A DNA stretch of 64,000 bases from Amia ocellicauda (Eukaryota > Chordata > Actinopteri > Amiiformes > Amiidae). The position numbers and the translations under genes were made by a program. Shown piece after piece: positions 1-24,476 of this stretch. How positions within the stretch are numbered: position 1 is the stretch's first letter; each line of letters starts with the position of its first letter. The stretch is from positions 29,657,568 to 29,721,567 of the forward strand of contig NC_089853.1 of NCBI RefSeq assembly GCF_036373705.1, read 5' to 3'. A model generated the notes under the pieces. It saw only the letters and a program-made list of their open reading frames with translations, was not told the DNA's origin and did not search any database.

Positions 1-435
1 TTTATTGAGCGGGGGAAAAACATGTGTGGGCTAGCAGCCTGTTCCTCTTACCCTGTGCCTCTGGTGTGAAGTATGAAGACATGAAGAAGACTGAGACAAA
101 AAGGGAAAATGAACACACAAACTGCACTCTAGTTCTGTTTCTTTAGAATTCACACTATACTGTTTACAGGTTCATTGCAGCCTTAATAATAATATTTGTT
201 TTAAATCAAAGGGAAGTACCATTTCTTAGTAACTGTGAACACATTGTTATTTTTTAACAATAACTGCAAATTTAAGTAAAAGTAAAAGTATTTTCTGCAC
301 ATATCTAAACTTGCATATTATTGAGTGCCTTGTTTTCTAATATTACATATTACTACGCAAATCTCATATGGATGACCAGCCTGCATTGTTGCTCTATGAC
401 CATTAACTCCTTAAAGCATGCTGTTAATACATTAT

Positions 436-437
<2 letters not shown>

Positions 438-494
<57 letters not shown>

Positions 495-566
495 TGCTCA
501 AAAAAATTAAGGGAACACTCCAAGTTCATAAATCAATGTTAAGTGTTCCCTTATTCTTTTTGAGCA

Positions 567-602
<36 letters not shown>
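438..602. repeat. (TA)n microsatellite split by a MITE
   Basis: Pure alternating TA runs at about 439-493 and 568-602, interrupted by a 74-bp palindromic element. TA is the target of Tc1/mariner insertion, so the array is a natural landing site. Confidence 0.9.
494..567. mobile_element. 74-bp Tc1/mariner-type MITE
   Basis: Near-perfect palindrome: the left end CTGCTCAAAAAAATTAAGGG is mirrored by the right end, which finishes in TTTTTGAGCAG. The arms meet around a very short centre and the element is flanked by TA on both sides. The ends match a MITE type that is very common in fish. It has no coding capacity. Confidence 0.8.
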
Positions 603-606
<4 letters not shown>

Positions 607-741
607 TCAAACTACTGAAAATGTTGATGTATAAGAAGCACAAATACATGTGTACAATATAATGGAGATGTATTTTTAAATCAATGCAATGTACTCTAGG
701 ACTTGCTCATTGAGATTGTCTGTTGCTTTTGTGCTTTTATA

Positions 742-747
742 AATAAA
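742..747 (+). terminator. Possible poly(A) signal of an upstream gene
   Basis: An AATAAA hexamer on the plus strand, followed by a T-rich stretch. It could end the 3'UTR of a gene lying left of the window, which would explain the non-coding AT-rich sequence before it. No coding exon is visible to confirm this, and the hexamer is common by chance in such AT-rich DNA. Confidence 0.25.
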
Positions 748-1199
748 GTCTGATTTTATTGATTTAAGCTGGGTAGCGTATTTCTGTTTGTACCGAGCAG
801 TTAAACGTAGGTTGCATGATTGGGTACAAAGGAAAACATTTGTATTTGAGCATTGGTGAAAGACAAAACTGAAAAGTTGGGAGAATTGTGTGGGATAATC
901 GGCATGTATTTAATTTTTGGCAAACAGCAAAGGGAGGATGGAAGGTAAAGGTAAGAAGGAAGGAAGAAAATGCGACGTAGCTGATGCTGGTGTAGTCCAA
1001 ATAAGTTTAACCCGTGATAGCTAACGAGTGTATAAAATATGATTTGTGTATCGTGACAATAATGCAAAGGTCTCTAAATTGAATCATATTCAGCCACTGA
1101 TTTTTTTTTAACTATACCAAGGTAATTACTGACTTACGTGATGGATTAATATGTATATATTGTTCCAATGTATTTTATATAGATAAACGCCACTTTTCA

Positions 1200-1320
1200 A
1201 TTGGTTTAGACGCACACTGAGCGCGACTCACGACCCGGAAGTACTGGCGCGTCTGTTGCCCAATGGGAGGCACCCGCGGAAACGCGCAAAATACAAAACT
1301 GTACAATCCGGCGGACAACA
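1200..1320 (+). promoter_or_regulatory. BLM: BLM promoter region
   Basis: A local CpG-rich island in otherwise AT-rich DNA, directly before the first BLM exon. It has an ETS-type core (CCGGAAGT, about 1235) and a CCAAT box (about 1261), with no TATA box. This is typical of housekeeping and DNA-repair promoters. The transcription start is inferred, not visible. Confidence 0.55.
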
Positions 1321-1369
1321 TGAGCACCAGCTAACAGATGAGTTGTTAAAATAAACTCTGATGTTTAAG
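1320..1369 (+). other. BLM: BLM exon 1 (non-coding), 3' part with two upstream ATGs
   Basis: Ends at 1369 with a strong donor (AAG|GTAAGA) and splices to 1777. It holds an ATG at 1320 that opens a four-codon uORF, and a second ATG at 1361. After splicing, the frame of the second ATG runs past the BLM start in another frame. A non-coding first exon matches the human gene structure. The exon's 5' limit is not determined. Confidence 0.6.
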
Positions 1370-1790
1370 GTAAGATAGAGGTTTCTCTATCATCCAGTGG
1401 TTTTAATATGTTTTAAAATATTATCGTGTAGGGTTTCTGGCTTTCTTGTAAATACATCCTATCTGTCCATTCAGACTTGTTATGAATGTGAACGACTACA
1501 CAATTTCGGTTATAATTACATGTATACCAGTTGATAATTTTGGTAAATGTATAAACTCGAAAACTAGTGACTGTGGAAACTTGTTATTGTGCCAAACTCA
1601 CACAGAAGGCAGTGACAGTTCAACTTGTTTTCACTGTGATGTATATTTTGTACGTTTAACCGTACAATTTAACTTGATGTTGGCAGCTTGTAGTGAATTG
1701 AGTAAACGGCTGTTTTAAACAGTGGTTAACACGAGTTTGTACTGACGTTTTCTTTTTTCTCTCCCCCTGCTTTAAGCTTGTAAACACACA

Positions 1791-13619
<11,829 letters not shown>

Positions 13620-14275
13620 GTGGAATACAACCATTTTTACGTGATTTTCAAAACTCCTGTTTTTCTTTGGGAGGGGGGATGGAGAGGATCGACTCTATTA
13701 AGAAACCAATGAAAAGGGTAAATATGGGGCAAACCACTAGACAACTCACTACCTCTGGATAATACTGTCACAGCATGTTTTGAAAAGCAAGTGGTGTACA
13801 TGTCCTTTACTGTTTATTCTGGGATGCATACTTCTGTAGAAAATCCAGTTTTAACTTCTAAAGTGTTTTTTAGGAAATATCAGGAATATCCAGAGCTTTC
13901 TGTTCAAATAAAGTATGAACGGTTTAGTCAACAAAAAGCCATTACGTGAACATGTCAGTGACAGGAATCTGCTTTAGAGTGTTCTGTTGTTTCATCTTTG
14001 TTGTGTTACCTTTGTGAGTTTACTCTGTTCAATGTGCTTCCCTTGCTGGGGATTGAAATGCATATAGATGAATGGTTCTCGTATGCCCAACAATGTCTGT
14101 CGATCCTACTTTTCAAATTTTTGTACTACTGTACAATGTTATGTTTTTCTTTTTATCGTCCTGCCATTCCTGAAGATTTAGACAAAGCACAAAGTTGAGT
14201 TGCCAGTTGGTGATAAGCTGTCACAGTTTTTACTTATTGTAAATGTATATAATAAAAATCTATTTTATAAAACCT
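13620..14275 (+). other. BLM: BLM 3'UTR
   Basis: Non-coding sequence from the stop codon to the first good poly(A) signal (AATAAA at 14251-14256). The same block is present almost unchanged in the downstream duplicate, so short reads from this UTR will map to two places. Confidence 0.7.
14251..14256 (+). terminator. BLM: BLM poly(A) signal
   Basis: AATAAA about 630 bp after the BLM stop codon, the first canonical hexamer in the 3'UTR at a plausible distance. A second copy sits at 25108-25113 in the duplicate. Confidence 0.65.
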
Positions 14276-14564
14276 ATACTTCAATGTTTTACTATCATAT
14301 GTCAATGAAGACCGACCCCTGCTGGCTATAGGAGCATACAGCATGTGTGCCTGTGCATAGACACTGGCTTGTAACCAGGTAACTGGGTAACGTCCAGAAG
14401 CCTTTAATGTCTGTCTCATAGCTTAATGTTTTGAAATTGAAATCTCTGTAGGCCCTTTCCTCATACCTGGTTTAACTAATTCTGGCTAATCAGACGTTAG
14501 CCAGAATCACTTAATCTGATAATTTAATCGGGCTATCTCCGTTCCTCGAAGCCAAATAGACCAA

Positions 14565-14780
14565 TGGTGGTTAACCCTTGTCCTGGAGAGCTGCAGGGTC
14601 TACAGGCTTTTGTTCTATCCAGATTGTTAACTGCTTCATTGAACCAACTGTGGGTCTTAATTAGGCAAAATGTCCCTGTGTTCAAGGTATCCAATGATTG
14701 TTAATTTATAGAGACCTGGAAAGGAAAACCTGCAGGATTGCGAGTCTTCAGGACCAGGGTTGGCCACCCCTGGAATAGAG
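14565..14780. mobile_element. Non-autonomous hAT-like MITE
   Basis: About 215 bp with diverged terminal inverted repeats. The left end (GGTGGTTAACCCTTGTCCTG) is mirrored by the right end, which finishes in ACCAGGGTTGGCCACC. Ends of this type (GGTCCTGGAGA) occur again at 25636-25826, where a target duplication is visible. No coding capacity. Confidence 0.5.
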
Positions 14781-15930
14781 TGTAACGATTCCCAACTAAG
14801 ACAGAAGGGGTCACCAGACTGCAGACTTAATGTTTGTAATTAACAAACCCAAGATTGTGAACGTACATTAATATCTAAATACTATCCCCTATACAGACAC
14901 AGCAAATCAAATAAGTACACACTTCATATGGCTGTTGTATCTAAAAAAGAAAAAAAAACTACTTATTTACAGCAGCTCCAGATGCAAGTCCCTTTTTTAA
15001 GTCCCTGCAAGACTTTTTACAGTCTAGACTGAAAATTCACTGGACCTAATCTATTTTTGATTCTGGCTGGACCCTTCCATTTTGCAGCTAGTTTAGCTAG
15101 TTCCTTGTAGCTGCCCAACTGAGTTGGACAGATCATTTTCAGGATAACTTGAAAGAAGTCTTTTTTTCCATTCCTGGAAGCAAGATTAATGTCCATACCA
15201 ATAGTCAATTACCATACCATACCAATACATCCTTAATCTTTAACCTCCAGCACAGGCTAACTAACCAGCTTGTTGTGCTGGAGGCATCACACGCAGCACA
15301 TTGAAAAACGCCTTTCTTCACAACCCCTGCAGAAATCAATGTGATTGGAGGGCTTGAGTTTTTATTATTTTTATATTATTCTACAGTTTTTATTAAAACA
15401 GTTGGAATTGACAATCAATTAAATTTACAATCTTTATTGTGCATCATAGATTTACATTACATTTGTTAAAATATTGATGTAATTACCTAATAAAGCAGAA
15501 CTGTGCAGAAGTGAACTGCATGAACGCGACCTGAGTTAGCCAGATCTGTGCATAAAAGCTTGTGCTTCTGCCCAATGACTGCGCTTGCCACACCCCTCTG
15601 AAATGGCAATGCCCTTCTCAGAGATCAAGGAGCAATTTTAATAAGATCAGCTTTTAGGGAACGTGTACTGAGAGGTCACCAAGATAATCATCCAGATGTT
15701 TTGTTTATCTGAGCGCCATAGAAATGATATATTTTTTAACCCATTCAGACCTGAATTATGTTCCAAGGTTTTGAAAAATATAACAATGCCTTTTTCTTAT
15801 CTGAAATGCAACCATAAATTAGACGTATATCAAAACTCTTTAATTGTTAAATTAAGTAGGTTCAAGTACATTTATCAGGTCAAAACGGTTTTAAAATACC
15901 AATACCAACATCATATGATAGCATCATATA
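14781..15930. other. Spacer without recognisable gene
   Basis: AT-rich single-copy-looking DNA between the MITE and the minisatellite. No splice-flanked exon or RNA gene is recognised on either strand. Confidence 0.5.
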
Positions 15931-15931
15931 T

Positions 15932-16370
15932 AGCACTATAGTTACAGTACAGTGTGAGGTCATTAGACTGCAGTATATTTACTTTACAGTGTGGATGTAT
16001 TGTGATATCATTAGATTGCACTATAGTTTCGGTACAGTGTGAAGTCATCAGGCTGCACTATAGTTTCGGTACACTGAGGTCATCAGGCTGCACTACAGTT
16101 ACTGTACAGTGTGAGGTCATCAGAGTGCACTACAGTTACTGTACAGTGTGAGGTCATCAGAGTGCACTACAGTTACTGTACAGTGTGAGGTCATCAGGCT
16201 GCACTATAGTTACTGTACAGTGTGATATCATTAGACTGCAGAATACTCACTGCACAGTGTGAGCTGCACTATAGTTATGGTACAGTGTGAGGTCATTTGA
16301 CAGCACTGTAGTTACTGGGCAGTGTGAGGTCATTAGACTGCACTATAGTTACTCTACAGTGTGAGGTCAT
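15932..16370. repeat. Minisatellite, ~37-bp unit, about 11 copies
   Basis: Tandem units of the form CACTACAGTTACTGTACAGT followed by GTGAGGTCATCAG and a short linker. The central copies (about 16080-16240) are almost identical and the outer ones are degraded, as expected when an array expands from its middle. The core GTTACTGTACAGTGTGA contains the small palindrome ACTGTACAGT. Confidence 0.85.
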
Positions 16371-16864
16371 TTTATTCCTTATTACTGAATTATTTGTATT
16401 TATTATTTTATTTTATAGTTATTATCAACTCATTTTCTTGTTCTGATGTACTGTTTTTATAGTAGTAAGGTAATTCATCAGTGCTGGAGAACTGAGTGCA
16501 ATAACAAGGTTTCCGACCTACTGTCCATTGTAATGGATGGCAATCTTTGAAAAAATCCTGTATAAAAACTTGCAATCAAACATATGATATTAAAGTTTAA
16601 TGAATAAGTTCCATCTTTAAATATTGTTTTAAAACTATTACATCTTGCAATCAATATCTATAAATGTGAATAAAACATACAAACATTTTCTTTACTTTTC
16701 CGTGTGGAGTGGAGTCCTGCCACGCTTATCTTCAGTGAGGTGGATTGGATTTATTTCAAAATAAAACAAGATGAGCTATACTGCCATACTGTCAAGGAAC
16801 TTGAGGATATAAGGGGTCCTAACTTCTACAAAAGTAAAAAAAAAGAAAAAATACAAGCTACACT

Positions 16865-17057
16865 GTGACGTCCATTGTAATGGACACAAGGTCTGAAGGG
16901 GTTTTAACTAGACTACATTATGATGCAGAGATCCCCAACGTCATTGGTGCTGTGGACTGCAGTCAGATCTCCAACAAGACACCCTCAGAACCTTACATTA
17001 TCAGTTATGTGAAATCAAAAATGAGGTACTATGGACTCTATATATGTATTTCCCCTT
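16865..17057 (+). pseudogene. PIF/Harbinger transposase fragment
   Basis: A 64-codon open stretch contains IPNVIGAVDCSQIS, closely like the segment of Harbinger/HARBI1-type nucleases that holds the first catalytic Asp (VIGAxDC). It is followed by a TPSE..YV.. stretch in the expected order. The rest of the transposase is missing, so this is a relic. It lies just outside the left arm of the large inverted repeat and may once have belonged to the same or a related element. Confidence 0.6.
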
Positions 17058-17264
17058 AAATCTCAGCAGCTCATTTACTTAAGGTTTTGGTCTCTACACT
17101 TCTGAGATATATATTGTAGCTAACAATATTGATTACTAACACTGTTAGGATTAATACAAACGTTCAATATATATAGCTAAAATATTAACATTATTAATCT
17201 TTCAAATTACCCTTAGAGTGAGTCATCATGAGTTCCAGAAAATTAAATTATCTATGAAGTGAGG

Positions 17265-17697
17265 GCAGTAGTGTATGGAGGGTGATCAGTGCCAAAATTA
17301 AGATGAACGTGATTATGAACATGAAGAGGATTATGAACGAGAACATGAAGATGATTATGAACATGAAGATGATTATTAACATTAACATGAAGACGATTAT
17401 GAAGATGAACATGAATAGGATTATGAACGAGAACATGAAGATGATTATGAAGATGATTATGTGCATTGGATTAGCCAATAAGCCCACTAGCTCTGATTGA
17501 CAGAGTTCAATGTTTTGTCACATTGAAAAAGAAAAAGAAATACAAGAGACGCTACGAAATGTAGAAGCGCACTGACAAATGTGAATAGCAAAGAGACAAA
17601 CAGGAAATAAATATATACATGTTGAAAATAATGAATGAATAATTAAATGTTTAAATAAATAGATGAATAAATAGATAGATAGGCCTAAATGGAGGCA
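17265..17697. repeat. Left arm of a large inverted repeat
   Basis: Reverse complement of 19722-20089 with only scattered differences. The outer border reads TGGAGGGTGATCAGTGCC and the inner border ends AGGCCTAAA in both arms. This arm has extra copies of an 18-bp unit (ATGAACATGAAGATGATT) at about 17300-17455 that the right arm lacks, so it has expanded since the arms formed. Confidence 0.85.
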
Positions 17698-18465
17698 TGG
17701 ACTCCACTAGACCTCTGAAGGTGTGCTGTGGTATCTGGCACCAAGATGCGAGGTGGGGCCTCCATGGATCGGACTTGTTTGTCCAGCACATCCCACAAAT
17801 GCTCGATTGGATTGAGATCTGGGGAATTTGGAGGGAAAGGCAACACCGTGAACTCGTGATTCATCAGACCAGGCCACCTTCTTCCATTGCTCTGTGGTCC
17901 AGTTCTGATGCTCAGGTGCCCATTGTAGGTGCTTTTGGCAGTGGACAGGGGTCAGCATGGGCACCCTGACTGGTCTGCGGCTACGCAGCCCCATACACAA
18001 CAAACTGCGATGCACTGTGTGTTCTGACACCTTTCTACCAGAACCAGCATGAACTTTTTCAGCAATTTGAGCTACAGTAGCTCGTGGATCGGACCACACG
18101 GGCCAGCCTTCACTCCCCAAGTGATCAATGAGCCTTGGCCGCCCATGACCCTGTCACCGGTTAACCACTTTTCCTTCCTTGGACCGCTTTTGATAGGTAC
18201 TGACCACAGCAGGAACACCACACAAGATCTGCAGTTTTGGAGATGCTCTGACCCAGTCGTCTAGCCATCACAATTTGGCCCTTATCAAAGTCGCTCAGAT
18301 CCTAACGCTTGCCCATTTTTCCTTCTTCTAACACATCAACTTTGAGGACAAAATGTTCACTTGCTGCCTAATATATCCCACCCACTGACAGGTGCCATGA
18401 TAACGAGATTATCAGTGTTATTCACTTCACCTGTCAGTGGTCATAATGTTATGGCTGATCGGTGT
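17698..18465 (-). pseudogene. Decayed Tc1-like transposon with 3' end and partial transposase
   Basis: Minus-strand open frame 18120-17707 resembles Tc1 transposases (QNWTTEQWKKVAWSDESR, with the first catalytic Asp). The sequence jumps after that motif, so the rest of the catalytic domain is deleted. The outer terminal repeat survives at about 18440-18465 (GGCTGATCGGTGTATA, a widespread fish Tc1 end). The other end is cut at the inverted-repeat boundary. It cannot mobilise itself. Confidence 0.75.
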
Positions 18466-19721
18466 ATATAGCCTACCTATATCTGTATATGTATGTGTTC
18501 TAAAGCTCCACAATACATTGTATAAAGCCTAAAATAAATGCAATAGATTAAAATGTATGACTATTGCCTCGGTTCCACTGGCTTAAGCGTCGTGTCTGCC
18601 ATGTCGTGCCGGAGTCCCAGAGCTGATTGTAAACCAGGCCGCTGAGATCCGTCCTCTGATGAGCAGCAGCGACTGTGGGTCTGGTTTGTGTTCGTGTTAA
18701 AAACAGAGACAGAAACACTGCGAGCGACACAGCCTGACGAGAGAGGACTTTGTGTCTGTTTTATTCTTTCTGCTTTACATGGCTGTAAACAGCGTAATAA
18801 ATGCACGTTTCTGTTCAGAGATATCAGGAAGAGCTAAACGTGTAGAGACAATATTATATTCAGACAAGCGTGTTCACATAAGAATACGTTTCCATGTGCA
18901 ACAATAATACTAAATAGCAAATATATATTAGTATTATTATCGTCATCATTTGTGCTAGTATATAGTCACAGCGTGACTCCCTTAACTTATTACCTTACTA
19001 CAGATTTGTAACTGCAAACGATACTTTTTGCCGTATTATTTATAAAGTACTTATCAGATCCTTAACCAGGGCAAGTTACAGTTGAGACTAAACACACACG
19101 TTTCACATTAATCATCCGGATACAATATAGCAGCTTTAACTGAACTAAAGTGCGCGTCTCAGTCATGGCGTTTATGGACACATTTATTAAACCAGTCCTT
19201 ATGTTTTAGAGGGAAATCCAGATCTGCTGTATTCATTTATTTATTCATTAATTTAACTTGTAAATGGACACGTTAACTGAATCGTGTTCGCCTTCACACT
19301 GACTGTCTCCGCGGATTGTCCTGAAACCCATTCACAAAACACAGCCTGAAACACCGGCCAGTTATTCATAAAATATTAATAATATCGGCTGCTACCGATC
19401 TTCCCTTTATCTATAGATACCGTGTGAGCGACTAGATGTGTCTCTGCAAATTTTCCTGAATAAAAACAAAGAATACAATATAGAAACTATTAAGTTTGAA
19501 CTTCCATTGAAACACGTCTGTCCGCCATCGCTGTGCGTCTGACTTCCGACCACTTTCTATGGCAACATTGTAAAAGCGGACAGTCTGCATCTTCATCCTC
19601 ATCACCATCACTGGCATTTTGTGGGTTTGAATTATGATGTATGGATGATGTTTTTTAGGTATAGTTTTTACAAATATATTTAATTTCATGGAGTTAAATA
19701 CATGATTAAACAAATACATGG
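18466..19721. other. Central part of the inverted-repeat structure, no gene
   Basis: About 1.25 kb between the Tc1 fragment and the right arm, with locally CpG-rich stretches (18570-18740, 19260-19560). Open frames are short, overlap on both strands and lack recognisable domains. A small L2-tail-like motif lies near 19060. Confidence 0.5.
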
Positions 19722-20089
19722 ACATTTAGGCCTGTCTATCTATCCATTTATTTATTTATTTAAACATTTATTTAAACATTTATTTATTCATTCATTATTT
19801 TCAACATGTATATATTTATTTCCTGTTTGTCTCTTTGCTATTCACATTTGTCAGTGCGCTTCTACATTTCGTAGCGTCTCTTGTATTTCTTTTTCTTTTT
19901 CAATGTGACAAAACATTGAACTCTGTCAATCAGCGCTAGTGGGCGGTACCAGTGCGCTTATTGGCTAATCCAATGCACATAACCATCTTCATGTTCACAT
20001 TCATAATCCTCTTCATGTTCATAATCACGTTCATCTTAATTTTGGCACTGATCACCCTCCATATTCCCTACTGTGGAAGACACTCGCAA
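19722..20089. repeat. Right arm of a large inverted repeat
   Basis: Mirror image of 17265-17697, ending ATCACCCTCCATATTCCCTA. It lacks the 18-bp expansion of the left arm, and some substitutions give short extra sequence near 19935-19955. The two arms could fold into a hairpin of several hundred base pairs. Confidence 0.85.
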
Positions 20090-20225
20090 AAAGTGGATAC
20101 AAAATATTAGGCGTGAGGGGTTCAACATGACCCCTCAAATAGAGTCTGCAGTCGCCACTTTCAAAGAAAGATTTGCCTTCAACTATTCTGTACAACCGGA
20201 AACAGCACAGGGGAAAAAGCACTAT
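20070..20225 (+). pseudogene. Possible THAP-like domain remnant
   Basis: One frame reads TRKKWIQNIRREGF, then TPQ and a FKERFAF stretch, before stopping at about 20238. RKKWI.NIRR is reminiscent of the middle of THAP zinc-finger domains, but the metal-binding Cys/His residues are not recognisable. If real it is a transposon-derived relic next to the inverted repeat. Confidence 0.25.
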
Positions 20226-20904
20226 CCACTGTCGTGTCACTGATGAAGGTCACCCAAACTGGAACATACAATCGACGTAGTTCTTGGTATTTTGGAGCCC
20301 CGAACCCGAATCGCCATAAACCCTTTACGATTGGCTCTCATTGCCGCCCTGCTATTGGCTGCTGAATCACCTTCTGTTTTAAATGTTTTTGGTGGACTCT
20401 GCTACATCATTAGACTGCTAGCGGGTAGACGAGGATTATTACATTTGTAATCATGTTAAAATCACTAGCATGATTATACACACCAACATTATTGTATTGT
20501 ATGTATTACCCTTCATTAAACTACATCGAATATTACTGCTTTAATACTGAATGTAAAATTAATTTTAAAAACCCATGTGACATATAAGTCAGAGTAAAGT
20601 TAAAATTAGAAAAATAAGACAGTTTACAAACGAGAGGCCACTGGACCCATTGTTTGCTCATTGGTGTCCACAAATAGCTTAATGATACGAGGATCAATTA
20701 CATTAAAGAGAATGCATTTTTTTTCAGAGTTGGACCAAATAAACAGATTACAGAAACACAAACATATATCCCTGTCAGAGTCAGAACAAGATGCGTTACA
20801 ATATCCCTGTCAGGATATGCTTAATACTATAACGATAAATAGTTACAGATATAGACACATATTGTGAATATGGTGTTGATACAGTACAGTACTTAAAGAA
20901 GTGA

Positions 20905-22305
20905 GGGAAATTAATTTTAGGCCGCTAACTCAAATATTCCAAATGACACTTAGAACAACTGACTGGAAGACAGCAAATATCATACCAATCCACAAGAAAG
21001 GGGACAAAACTGAGCCAGGAAATTACAGACCAATCAGTCTCACCTGCGTCTAAAAATTATTAGACAGAAAATAGAGGAGCATCTTAATGAAACCATATTC
21101 TTGGAGATAGTCAACATGGGTTTAGACGAGGCAGATCATGTCTTACTAATTTACTAGAATTTTTTGAACATGCAACTGCAGCTGTAGAAAGCAAATGATA
21201 TGATATGATATACTTTGATTTTCAAAAAGCTTTTGATAAGGTTCCACACCAAAGACTGATCCTCAAATTGGAAGCTGTAGGCATTCAGGGTAAAGTAAGT
21301 AGATGGATTATGAACTGGTTGATGAACAGAGGGTGTCAATTAGAGGAGTTGCTTCTAACTGGAGTGAAGTTTTTAGTGGAGTTCCACAGGGATCAGTACT
21401 AGGGCCTTTGCTTTTTCTAATCTGTATTAATGATCTGGTCTCTGGGATAGCTTGCAAACTTGTAAAATTTGCAGATGATACTAAAATAGGTGGCTCAGCA
21501 GATACAATCTCGGCAGCACAGGTTATTCAGAGGGACTTGGATAATATTCAGTTGTGGGCCGACACCTGGCAGATGAAATTCAGTGTAGACAAGTGCAAGG
21601 TAATACATGCAGGTAACAAAAATGTCCACTATAATTACACTATTGGAGGAATAGAACTAGGAGTCTATGTGGACTCCTCACTTTCTCCATCCAAACAGTG
21701 TTGGGAAGCAATAAAAAAGGCAAACAGAGTGTTAGGGTATATTGTCAAAAGTGTAGAATTTAAAACAAGGGCAGTAATGTTCAGACTGTACAATGCACTA
21801 GTTAGAGCTCATCTGGATACTGTGTGCAGTTCTGGGCTCCACACTTCAAGAAAGATATCGCTGCTCTAGAGGCAGTTCAGAGGAGAGCAACCAGACTTAT
21901 TCCAGGTCTGAAGGGAATGTCCTACTGAGAGACTGAGGAACTGAACCTTTTCACCCTGGAACAGAGGAGACTACATGGGGACTTGATTCAGGTCTTCAAA
22001 ATCATGAAAGGCATCGACCACATCAAACCAGAGGAGCTTTTCCAGATCAGCAGGGACACACGCACCCAGGACACAAATGGAAATTGGGCTTCAAGGCATT
22101 CAAGACAGAAAACAGGAGACACTTCTTTACACAGAGAGTCGTCACAATCTGGAACAAACTCCCCAGCGATGTGGTAGAAGCTGAACATTTGGGAACATTT
22201 AAAAATAGTCTGGATAGGATCCTTGGATAACTTAGATATTAATGGACACCAAACGAGCACGATGGGTCGAATGGCCTCCTCTCGTTTGTAAACTTTCTTA
22301 TGTTC
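20905..22305 (+). pseudogene. CR1-like (Jockey superfamily) LINE, 5'-truncated and frameshifted
   Basis: Reverse-transcriptase motifs appear in order: YFDFQKAFDKVPH (~21210), GVPQGSVLGPLLF (~21370), KFADDTKIGG with the catalytic FADD (~21470), WQMKFSVDKCKV (~21570), then the thumb region. At least two frame changes break the frame (near 21300 and 21860). The 3' end has the family tail GGGTCGAATGGCCTCCTCTC, then an ATTCTTATG-like repeat. It stops exactly where the BLM duplicate starts. Inactive. Confidence 0.85.
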
Positions 22306-22328
22306 AGTGTTTCTTTATACATTTGTAG

Positions 22329-22460
<132 letters not shown>

Positions 22461-22500
22461 TGATACAGTGCAGTTCAAGGCATAAAACATATTACATACA

Positions 22501-22628
22501 GAGAGTGTCGATAAGAGGAGTTGCTTCTAACTGGAGTGAGGTTGTTAGTGGAGTTCTATAGAGATCAGAAATTGGGCCTGTGCTCTTTCTAATCTATATT
22601 AATGATCTGGACTCTGGCCTCTTGTCGA
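22501..22628 (+). mobile_element. CR1-like LINE piece inside the exon 18 copy
   Basis: Matches the reverse-transcriptase segment of the LINE at about 21330-21460 (shared GAGGAGTTGCTTCTAACTGG). It sits between the two halves of the duplicated exon 18, with ~45 bp of unidentified sequence before it. It has neither LINE end, so it is not a normal retrotransposition product. Confidence 0.75.
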
Positions 22629-23113
22629 ATATGCCCAAGCTGTGACATACATTTCTGCAGGACCAAAAGCTGCATCTGTTCTCAGCGGCTTCATGCAGGT
22701 AAGAAAAGGGCTGAATTATGCAAGACATTCCTCCTACTCCTATATGATCAAGGCGAAACAAAAAAAAAATCCAGTCAATTATTTGAATTCACTTTCAAAA
22801 CCCTTGTTTAAAAAATATAATCACAAACTGTTTTAACAAGATGATTCTTAAAGTGAACTCATGCCTACGGCAGTCTATGATCATTATCTTGGTCCACCTC
22901 CACAGGGTACAATACTATATCAAGTTACACTGATATCAGTATTCCAGGTCTATGGTTTGTTCTTAATAACATTTGTTGTGATGCTTGATGAGCAGAAACA
23001 TCAGAGGATAGCTGGAGGTGTGGTTATATTCCTGGCATGAATCGTGCTGTCTGAAGTCCACCAGGGCAGTGAAAATCCACAGTAGTTTCAGTTAATTGCT
23101 GTCACTGGATTAA

Positions 23114-24476
<1,363 letters not shown>

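Larger units (their letters stand above)
1..1200. other. Upstream flank of BLM, no gene recognised
   Basis: AT-rich flank. Apart from the TA repeat, the short MITE and a possible poly(A) signal listed separately, I see no coding exon on either strand. The short open frames here are low-complexity or lack splice context. Confidence 0.5.

Noticed and set aside
15932-16370. CRISPR-like array
   Set aside because: Units are contiguous tandem repeats without unique spacers, in a vertebrate genome.
17282-17500. 72-79-codon frames rich in Met/Asn/Lys or Ile/Phe
   Set aside because: These are translations of the 18-bp tandem unit in the left inverted-repeat arm.
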